Positions 1-4,906 of a DNA stretch of 6,961 bases are shown piece after piece. Below the pieces are notes generated by a model. That model ran no database searches, was not told the DNA's origin, and worked only from the letters and a program-made list of their open reading frames with translations. Position 1 is the stretch's first letter. The number at the start of each line of letters is the position of its first letter. A program made the translations under genes and the position numbers. The DNA comes from Halomonas sp. (lineage in GTDB: Bacteria > Pseudomonadota > Gammaproteobacteria > Pseudomonadales > Halomonadaceae): NCBI GenBank assembly GCA_007116835.1, contig SKHS01000231.1, positions 1 to 6,961 on the forward strand. The letters are read 5' to 3'.

Positions 1-467
1 ACGCGCACTATATTTCGGCTCGTGATTACCCACAGGATGGCCATGCGGTGTGGCGTATTGAAGGTGAGGCAGCGTTCCCTTGTGCAACACAAAATGAGCT
101 TACCGAAGCCGATGCGAAGGCGCTGTTGGCTAACGGTGTCACCTGTGTGAGTGAAGGGGCCAACATGCCCTCTACAAAAGAGGCGGTGGACCGCTTTTTG
201 GAAGCGAAAATCGCCTATGGGCCTGGTAAGGCGGCAAATGCCGGCGGCGTGGCGACCAGTCAGCTAGAAATGGCGCAAAACAGTAGTATGGAGCAGTGGC
301 CGTTGGAGAAGGTTGACGAGAAACTTAAGCAGATTATGGCGGATATTTATCGCCAGTGTGCCGACACGGCCAGTGAGTTTGGCGAGCCGGATAACCTTGT
401 ATTGGGTGCTAACATTGCTGGCTTCCGTAAAGTGGCCGATGCGATGATTGAGCAGGGTGTTATATAG
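1..467 (+). CDS. gdhA: NADP-type glutamate dehydrogenase, C-terminal part (5' end outside window)
   Basis: The enzyme reductively aminates 2-oxoglutarate to glutamate with NADPH in the cytoplasm (ammonium assimilation). The frame is open from the window edge (first full codon at base 3), leaving 154 residues. The fragment covers the end of the nucleotide-binding domain and the C-terminal helices. Recognisable family motifs, in visible-residue numbering, are PCATQNEL (26-33), EGANMP (51-56), GKAANAGGVATS (75-86) and GANIAGF near the end, finishing ADAMIEQGVI. These match the hexameric, E. coli GdhA-like class rather than the NAD-type long enzymes. The catalytic lysines lie upstream of the window and cannot be checked. 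A GTG at 48 is an internal valine codon, not a start. An intrinsic terminator follows the TAG stop by 37 nt, so this gene ends its own transcription unit. Confidence 0.95.
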   Translation, partial: AHYISARDYPQDGHAVWRIEGEAAFPCATQNELTEADAKALLANGVTCVSEGANMPSTKEAVDRFLEAKIAYGPGKAANAGGVATSQLEMAQNSSMEQWPLEKVDEKLKQIMADIYRQCADTASEFGEPDNLVLGANIAGFRKVADAMIEQGVI

Positions 468-504
468 TCGCTTTTATTAGCCAAACCACATACACTGTTA
501 CAAC

Positions 505-536
505 ACAGTCCTTTCCCTTTGGGGAAGGGCTGTTTT
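505..536 (+). terminator. Intrinsic terminator of gdhA
   Basis: A 13-bp stem pairs 505-517 (ACAGTCCTTTCCC) with 521-533 (GGGGAAGGGCTGT). It has two G-T wobbles, a TTT loop, and a short T tail at 533-536. It sits between gdhA and rnk and should separate the two genes transcriptionally. Confidence 0.85.
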
Positions 537-577
537 CATTGGTGCGTTATAAAAAACACGACAGTTAATTACTTTCT

Positions 578-583
578 AAGGAG
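578..583 (+). promoter_or_regulatory. Ribosome binding site that fixes the rnk start
   Basis: AAGGAG lies 7 nt before the ATG at 591. It decides between this start and the upstream in-frame ATG at 519. Confidence 0.8.
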
Positions 584-590
584 AGTAGAA

Positions 591-1004
591 ATGGGGCAGC
601 GTCCTTCTATTATCATCAATCGCCTTGATGCGGACCGGCTTCAGCGTCTGATTGATACGGCATCTGAAAAAGACATGATGGTGGCGGAGCTACTTGAAGA
701 GGAGTTGGCCCGTGGAGAGGTGCTTGATCCCCAAGATATCCCGGAAGATGTGGTAAGCATGAACAGCCAAATACGCTTCACTGACTTAACCCGTGAGCGT
801 CAGATGATTCGAACGCTGGTGTATCCTCATGCCCTTGGGAGTGTTGAGGACGGTATCTCGGTGATGGCACCGATTGGCGCGGCGTTAATTGGTTTGCGAG
901 TGGGTGATGTCATTGAGTGGCCGCTCCCCAATAATACGGAAGTTCGCCTGCGTATTGATGCAATATTTTGGCAGCCCGAGCGTGAAAAGCAGTTTCATCG
1001 CTAA
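591..1004 (+). CDS. rnk: Rnk, nucleoside diphosphate kinase regulator (GreA/GreB C-terminal family)
   Basis: A 137-residue protein, the usual Rnk length. Rnk is a small soluble protein that binds RNA polymerase through the secondary channel, and in E. coli it was first found as a regulator of nucleoside diphosphate kinase. The N-terminal part (about 1-50) starts with the family-typical RPSIIINRLDADRL and forms the short helical arm. The C-terminal FKBP-like domain (about 52-135) carries DVVSMNSQIRF, RTLVYP and VMAPIGAALIGLRVGD, all hallmark Rnk/GreA-C sequences. The start at 591 is chosen because AAGGAG (578-583) sits 7 nt upstream and the protein then begins as in other Rnk proteins. An in-frame upstream ATG at 519 lies inside the gdhA terminator and is rejected. 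No convincing sigma-70 promoter was recognised in the roughly 55 bases between terminator and start. Confidence 0.93.
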   Translation: MGQRPSIIINRLDADRLQRLIDTASEKDMMVAELLEEELARGEVLDPQDIPEDVVSMNSQIRFTDLTRERQMIRTLVYPHALGSVEDGISVMAPIGAALIGLRVGDVIEWPLPNNTEVRLRIDAIFWQPEREKQFHR

Positions 1005-1260
1005 CACTCCCCGCCCGCTGCGCTTCGCGCTTTGGGCGAGGGTTCTGAGATCACCCCCAGAACCTTCCTGCTTCGATACGCCTTCACTAGGCAGTGGCTA
1101 AGCCGCTGCCCCTGCTCCAGTCGCTCCGCAGGCTACCCCCCCCCAGCTCGGCGGTTCGTATATTCCTTGCTTGCTGCTGGGGAACCACTGGCTGACCCTG
1201 GCATCGGCAAGTGATTTTCAAGCTCAAAGTACTGTTGTCATCGAGTCATTTTCTATATGA
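1005..1260. other. Non-coding stretch between rnk and the hipBA control region
   Basis: No believable gene was seen. Two short open frames (889-1101 and 1032-1214) have no ribosome binding site and arginine/proline/serine-rich, low-complexity translations. The left part is GC-rich and carries three stem-loops and a run of nine C at 1136-1144. The right part (about 1210 onward) turns AT-rich toward the hipBA promoter. None of the stem-loops is followed by a T tract, so no standard terminator for rnk is evident. Confidence 0.6.
1012..1110. repeat. Three consecutive stem-loops downstream of rnk
   Basis: Hairpin 1 pairs CGCCC (1012-1016) with GGGCG (1034-1038), with an inner GCGC/GCGC stem (1020-1023 with 1027-1030). 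Hairpin 2 pairs 1038-1047 (GAGGGTTCTG) with 1058-1067 (CAGAACCTTC), ten pairs including one wobble, around a 10-nt loop. Hairpin 3 pairs GGCAGTGGC (1090-1098) with GCCGCTGCC (1102-1110), nine pairs with one wobble and a TAA loop. Hairpins 1 and 2 share base 1038. They could protect the rnk mRNA 3' end or be a REP-like extragenic element. Copy number elsewhere in the genome is unknown. Confidence 0.5.
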
Positions 1261-1270
1261 CGGTCGTTTT

Positions 1271-1329
1271 TGGATACAATAGTGGCCATTATGGGGTTGT
1301 TGTCCATATAATAGATACTATTGTATCCA
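1271..1329. promoter_or_regulatory. Operator pair flanking the hipBA promoter (13-bp inverted repeat)
   Basis: TGGATACAATAGT (1271-1283) is repeated exactly in inverted orientation as ACTATTGTATCCA (1317-1329). The 33-bp spacer contains the -10 element. HipB proteins repress their own operons by binding paired operators around the promoter, so this is the likely HipB site. The half-site GGATAC/GTATCC resembles the TATCC/GGATA core known for E. coli HipB, though the spacing differs. A second small palindrome, AATAG-ATA-CTATT (1310-1322), overlaps the right arm and the expected transcription start. Confidence 0.72.
1283..1312 (+). promoter_or_regulatory. Probable sigma-70 promoter of hipBA
   Basis: A perfect -10 TATAAT is at 1307-1312. 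With an 18-bp spacer the -35 would be TGGCCA (1283-1288), four of six matches to TTGACA. Transcription would start near 1319, inside the right operator arm, leaving a leader of about 23 nt before hipB. The -10 is convincing; the -35 is weak. Confidence 0.6.
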
Positions 1330-1341
1330 TTCTGGTTTCTG

Positions 1342-1635
1342 ATGATGAATTTTACATTACTAGATGATACCGATGTGAGCCAAGCGTATGCCACTTACTT
1401 GCGTGAGTTACGCCAACAAGCAAAGTTATCACGAGCTGCGCTGGCAGAGCGCAGCTGTGTACCAGCAGCAACCATTAAGAAGTTTGAGCTGACTGGGAAA
1501 ATTTCATTTCGCCAACTACTGTTGCTTTGGCAGACACTCGACTCACTGGATAGGCTCTATCAGCTCACTCAACCAAGTAAGGATCAAGCTACTGTTCCAA
1601 GTAGCATTGATGAGGTGCTAAAAGATGCCTTTTAA
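1342..1635 (+). CDS. hipB: HipB-like antitoxin, XRE-family DNA-binding protein
   Basis: A 97-residue helix-turn-helix protein, close to the usual HipB size. It should dimerise, bind HipA to hold it inactive, and repress the operon. The Cro/CI-type domain spans about residues 14-75. The HTH lies in LSRAALAERSCVPAATIKKF (about 29-48), followed by a conserved ISFRQLLLLWQTLDSLDRLY helix region. The last 20 or so residues are a flexible tail ending DEVLKDAF, as expected for HipB. The start is ATG 1342 or the adjacent ATG 1345. A TTG at 1321 is rejected because it lies within the operator arm. The ribosome binding site is poor. The gene overlaps hipA by 11 nt, so translation of the two is probably coupled. 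The closest alternative reading is a generic XRE regulator, but the hipA partner makes HipB far more likely. Confidence 0.88.
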   Translation: MMNFTLLDDTDVSQAYATYLRELRQQAKLSRAALAERSCVPAATIKKFELTGKISFRQLLLLWQTLDSLDRLYQLTQPSKDQATVPSSIDEVLKDAF

Positions 1636-2980
1636 ACCTATCCAAAAACTCAACGTAGCTCGAACCTTAAGCTCAGGTGAACAGGTGGCAGTCGGTGTGT
1701 TGGCTCAGAATCGGCAAGGCGTTTTTTTTCAGTATGTTGACAGCTATGTGAAGCAGTTTGGAAATTTGTCGCCTTTTACTTTGCAAACCAATACGCAAGT
1801 GCAAGCCGCCCCGAAACAGCCTCATCAAGGTGTGCATGGTGTATTTGGTGATTGCTTGCCTGATGGCTGGGGAATGCTGTTGCAAGATCGTATTTTCCGT
1901 CAAAAGGGCATTCTCCCTAATCAATTAACGGCGATGGATAGACTGGCTTTTGTTGGTGATAAAGGTATGGGGGCGCTCTCTTTCTCGCCGGTATCTGAGT
2001 TCTCAACTGAGCTCCAATCTGACATTGATTTAGCGACGCTGGGTTTAGAGGCGCAAACGCTCTTCGATGTTTCAATGTCTGACCATATTGATAGCAACCA
2101 CGATGATTTCGATGGGTACGCTCAGCAAGTGCTGGCCGCATTAGTGGCCGGTGGTAGTTCAGGAGGTGCAAGGCCTAAGGCGCAGATTTATATGCCTTCT
2201 GGCGAAATTAAGCGTTGTCGAACCTTCGCACAACGCGGTGATGAAGCTTGGCTGATTAAGTTTACTTCAAAGCATTTAGCGCTAGGGCATGAAGAAGGTC
2301 TGTGTGAGGCTGTCTATTTGCAAATGGCCGAGCAAGCCAAGTGTCAACCGCCGATTTGGCAACTTATTGAAGCGCCTCGCATTAGCGGTGCACCTGCGTG
2401 GTTGGCGCTTAAACGTTTTGACTATATGGCTGAGCGCTCTGCTTTAAGAGACGAACCTAATGCAGGCCGCCTTCATATGCACAGTGCCTGTGGTTTGCTT
2501 GATGCGGACTTTCGAACCCCAAGTTTAGATTATATTGACTTGATCAAAGCCAGCCGACAGCTGTGTAAATCCCCTGCCGCAGGGCAACTGCAATTTCGAC
2601 GCGCCATATTTAATCTGCTGTCGTCTAACCAAGACGATCACAGTAAAAACTGGGCTTTTTTGCAGTCGGACGACGGTCGATGGCAGCCAGCCCCCTTTTA
2701 CGATGTCACCTATAGCCCGCATCCATTTAACGAACACGCCACCGCTTTTGGTGGTTATGGCAAAGCTCCGCCAATTAAGGTTATGCAGAAGCTTGCCGCA
2801 AGTGCCGGCTATGGGAGTTGGAATGAAGCGCGGCACGTCGTTGAAGAAGTATCTCAAGCACTCAGCCAATTTGCTCATCTCGCACAGCAGCAGGGGATCA
2901 GTAAAACGACAGTGTCAGCTATCACTAAAACACTGGATCAGCGTAAACAGGAAAATGCAGCCCTTTTTCTACAACAGTGA
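1625..2980 (+). CDS. hipA: HipA-family serine/threonine kinase toxin
   Basis: A 451-residue kinase, close to E. coli HipA (440). HipA toxins phosphorylate a cytoplasmic target (GltX in E. coli; other homologues differ) and cause growth arrest or persistence. The N-terminal HipA subdomain (about 10-120) shows GDCLPDGWGMLL (75-86) and LAFVGDKGMGALSF (107-120). The kinase domain follows. It contains the phosphate-binding/autophosphorylation loop GSSGGARPKA (177-186), where Ser178 aligns with E. coli Ser150, and the ATP lysine in LIKF (Lys212). The catalytic loop NQDDHSKN (335-342) gives Asp337 and Asn342, and the metal-binding Asp is in FYD (Asp360). The 23-residue Asp337-Asp360 spacing equals the E. 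coli Asp309-Asp332 spacing, so the kinase looks intact. The ATG at 1625 overlaps the hipB end. Codons 32-34 contain a T8 run (1722-1729). Hand-counted GC of sampled stretches (43-52%) is below the flanking genes. The target is not predictable. Confidence 0.93.
   Translation: MPFKPIQKLNVARTLSSGEQVAVGVLAQNRQGVFFQYVDSYVKQFGNLSPFTLQTNTQVQAAPKQPHQGVHGVFGDCLPDGWGMLLQDRIFRQKGILPNQLTAMDRLAFVGDKGMGALSFSPVSEFSTELQSDIDLATLGLEAQTLFDVSMSDHIDSNHDDFDGYAQQVLAALVAGGSSGGARPKAQIYMPSGEIKRCRTFAQRGDEAWLIKFTSKHLALGHEEGLCEAVYLQMAEQAKCQPPIWQLIEAPRISGAPAWLALKRFDYMAERSALRDEPNAGRLHMHSACGLLDADFRTPSLDYIDLIKASRQLCKSPAAGQLQFRRAIFNLLSSNQDDHSKNWAFLQSDDGRWQPAPFYDVTYSPHPFNEHATAFGGYGKAPPIKVMQKLAASAGYGSWNEARHVVEEVSQALSQFAHLAQQQGISKTTVSAITKTLDQRKQENAALFLQQ
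1722..1729 (+). repeat. T8 homopolymer in early hipA
   Basis: Eight consecutive T residues lie in codons for Val-Phe-Phe near residue 33 of hipA. Gain or loss of one T would abolish the kinase. It is a possible slippage site; no evidence of actual variation is available here. Confidence 0.5.
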
Positions 2981-3023
2981 TTTCTCTTTTTTCTTGGTAA
3001 CTTGCCGTGATGTACTTCAGCCT

Positions 3024-3048
3024 GAGACCGTCACGACGGCCTCTTTTT
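3024..3048 (+). terminator. Intrinsic terminator of hipBA
   Basis: GAGACCGT (3024-3031) pairs with ACGGCCTC (3036-3043), with one A-C mismatch and a CACG loop, followed directly by TTTTT (3044-3048) and a further T-rich stretch. It lies 43 nt past the hipA stop. The T run reaches into the 3' end of the convergent rfaH gene. On the minus strand the hairpin follows the rfaH stop but lacks a T tail, so it acts as a terminator mainly for hipA. Confidence 0.8.
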
Positions 3049-3568
3049 AATTTTTTCGTAAGTTGTCGATAGACAGCTCAACATCCTGAGGGCGCTGCAG
3101 TACGTTAAGCAGAACGATAGCCCGCTCTTCGCCCTTGCAGCGTTTAAAGACGGCTTCTAAATCTTTGAAAGGGCCATCGGTAATGGTCACTTTTTCCCCG
3201 GCACAAAAGATACTGTGGCTGCCTTCTTGGTAGTGTGGCTGTGCGCGTAGGATGTTTACCAGTGCGTCGGGTACGGCAATAGGGGTGTTGCCGAAGGTTA
3301 GTAAGCGCAGTACGCCGCGGGTTGAGCGGATCGGCCGCCAGTTGCTGACAATCTGATCCAGGCGGATAAACAGATAGTAAGGAAACAGCGGCTCGGTCAC
3401 TGTGGTGAACTTGCCTTGGCGCTTACGTTTTGCGTTAAGCACCGGGTGGAACACTTCATAGCCTTGGTTGGCGAGGTGCTCCGCTGCGCGAAACGATTCA
3501 CCCCCTTTGCATTGAATTACGTACCAACTGGGGTTTATCCACTCGGCTTGGCTTTCTAGCTCTTCCAT
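3047..3568 (-). CDS. rfaH: RfaH-type transcription elongation factor (NusG paralogue)
   Basis: A 173-residue NusG-family protein, near E. coli RfaH (162). RfaH binds elongating RNA polymerase at ops sites, suppresses pausing and Rho termination, and recruits ribosomes to long operons. The NGN domain (about 14-110) opens SWYVIQCKGGESFRAAEHL and includes TEPLFPYYLFIRLD, STRGVLRLLTFG and a VP-containing segment, as in RfaH. The KOW-type C-terminal domain (about 122-173) begins GEKVTITDGPFKDLEAVF. Glu59 and Arg149 align with E. coli Glu48 and Arg138, the salt bridge that holds RfaH autoinhibited and fold-switchable; the 90-residue separation is identical. The gene starts 3 nt after the oxoamine synthase stop, without a clear ribosome binding site, so it is probably translationally coupled as the last gene of the polyketide operon. 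By context it may be a dedicated regulator of that operon, as TaA and LoaP are elsewhere, or the cell's general RfaH. Confidence 0.9.
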   Translation of the reverse strand: MEELESQAEWINPSWYVIQCKGGESFRAAEHLANQGYEVFHPVLNAKRKRQGKFTTVTEPLFPYYLFIRLDQIVSNWRPIRSTRGVLRLLTFGNTPIAVPDALVNILRAQPHYQEGSHSIFCAGEKVTITDGPFKDLEAVFKRCKGEERAIVLLNVLQRPQDVELSIDNLRKN

Positions 3569-3571
3569 AGT

Positions 3572-4906
3572 TCAACCATTGGCCTTGGCGAGCAGCACGG
3601 CGAGTACATCCAGCGTCTGGTCGATGTGGGCTTGGGTGTGTTCGCAGGAAAGGAAGAAGCGTAAACGGGCGCTTTTTTCTGGAACAGCAGGGTACAAAAT
3701 AGGCTGTACGTTAATGTGCTGTTCAAGCAGCGCATGAGAGAGGTGAGCGGCGAGCGGTGAGCTGCCGACAATAACAGGTACCACCGCAGAGCCAATGCTG
3801 TGGCCGGTGTCCATTCCCCGGGCTTGCGCCTGTTCAAGAAAATAGCGTGAGATGGCCTGAAGCTTGGCCACGCGTTGGGGCTCTTGGGGCATCAGTTCAA
3901 GCACTTTTAGTGAAGGAGCTGCCACCTGAGCAGGCATGCCGACGCTGTACAGAAAGCCCGGTGCAAAGTAACGCAGGGTTTCCACGAGTGCTTTATTACC
4001 TGCAATATAGCCGCCGCAACCTGACAGTGTTTTGCTCATGGTGCCCATCCAGATGTCAACATCGGTGGGGTCAATGGCAAAGTGCTCCCGCAGACCAAGA
4101 CCGGTATCACCCATCACACCAAACGAGTGTGCTTCATCGACCATGAGCCACGCTTGGTAGCGCTGCTTTAATTCAATAAAGCGGGGTAGGTCGGGAATAT
4201 CGCCATCCATGCTGTAGAGCCCTTCTACGACCACCAGCACCCGTTCAAACTGGTGGCGATGACGGCTTAGCAGCGCTTCTAATGAGGTGGGGTCGTTGTG
4301 GCTAAACGACATGCGTTTAGCGCCAGAGAGCTGGGCACCCACTAATGAGCTGTTGTGAATGTATTCGTCGTGAAGTACCAGATCTTTTGGGCCTAGCAGA
4401 TAGCCGATCGTTGACACATTCGTTGCGTGACCGCTGACAAAGACCACGGCGTCTTCAACACCATAGGTGCTGGCAATGGCTTGCTCAAGTTCACCATGGA
4501 TAGGGCGTTCGCCGGACACAACGCGGCTAGCTGATACCGATGTGCCGTAGTGGGCCGCGGCGTCGCACGCTGCCCGTACAACCCGCGGGTCGCCGGAGTA
4601 GCCCAGGTAGTTGTAGCTGGCAAAGTTAATGCACTGGTGCTGGTTAATCACGCTGGTGGCGCCGGCCAGTCCTTCATGCACTTTAAAGAAAGGATCTTTA
4701 AGGCCGAGCTGCTCGGCACCTTGGCGCATCATGGCAAGTTGTTGATAGCCGGGGTGCGCATCGAATCGTGTAAAGCGCTCAGGAACTGGCCGAGCTGCCT
4801 CTAGCCCTGCAGCGCCAGATACTTGGGCGCTGGTAGCCCGTGGCATCTGACGTTTGCGTGCCTGTTCCAATAGCTGTCGTTTCAGTTCAGAGCGCTTTGC
4901 TGTCAT
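3572..4906 (-). CDS. PLP-dependent alpha-oxoamine synthase, polyketide-associated (AONS/SPT-like)
   Basis: A 444-residue fold-type I PLP enzyme. The family condenses an amino acid with an acyl thioester, losing CO2, to give a 2-amino-ketone (BioF, Kbl, serine palmitoyltransferase; ACP-linked examples include PigH-type and Fum8-type enzymes). The core begins near INFASYNYLGYSGDPRVV (93-110). YGTSVSASRVVSGERPIHGE (120-139) and SGHATN (158-163, cofactor stacking) follow. DEAHSFG (257-263) supplies the Asp and His that contact PLP, and TMSKTLSG (289-296) carries Lys292, the PLP lysine. The first 93 residues precede the core, about 50 more than in BioF, and are basic and alanine-rich. HEGLAGATS (77-85) resembles sequence I associate with PKS-linked members. 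ATG overlaps the synthase stop as ATGA, indicating tight coupling. BioF proper is unlikely given the extension and context. Amino acid specificity is not readable. Confidence 0.88.
   Translation of the reverse strand: MTAKRSELKRQLLEQARKRQMPRATSAQVSGAAGLEAARPVPERFTRFDAHPGYQQLAMMRQGAEQLGLKDPFFKVHEGLAGATSVINQHQCINFASYNYLGYSGDPRVVRAACDAAAHYGTSVSASRVVSGERPIHGELEQAIASTYGVEDAVVFVSGHATNVSTIGYLLGPKDLVLHDEYIHNSSLVGAQLSGAKRMSFSHNDPTSLEALLSRHRHQFERVLVVVEGLYSMDGDIPDLPRFIELKQRYQAWLMVDEAHSFGVMGDTGLGLREHFAIDPTDVDIWMGTMSKTLSGCGGYIAGNKALVETLRYFAPGFLYSVGMPAQVAAPSLKVLELMPQEPQRVAKLQAISRYFLEQAQARGMDTGHSIGSAVVPVIVGSSPLAAHLSHALLEQHINVQPILYPAVPEKSARLRFFLSCEHTQAHIDQTLDVLAVLLAKANG

Noticed and set aside
519..590. Upstream in-frame ATG that would lengthen Rnk by 24 residues
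   Set aside because: The ATG lies inside the gdhA terminator hairpin and has no ribosome binding site. The ATG at 591 has AAGGAG at the right distance and gives the standard Rnk N-terminus.
889..1214. Two overlapping short open frames at the end of rnk and beyond
   Set aside because: One is an out-of-frame shadow of rnk. The other spans the hairpin cluster and C9 run, with no ribosome binding site and a low-complexity translation.
1321..1341. TTG start for hipB at 1321
   Set aside because: It lies within the operator arm and about 2 nt from the predicted transcription start. The ATG at 1342 or 1345 is more natural.
3024..3048. Bidirectional terminator for hipA and rfaH
   Set aside because: The hairpin is shared by position, but only the plus strand has a T tract after it. 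The rfaH transcript may end further on inside hipA.
3572..4906. Assigning the PLP enzyme as BioF of biotin synthesis or CqsA of quorum sensing
   Set aside because: The N-terminus is about 50 residues longer than BioF, the neighbours are polyketide and RfaH genes, and no bio or cqs partner genes are present.
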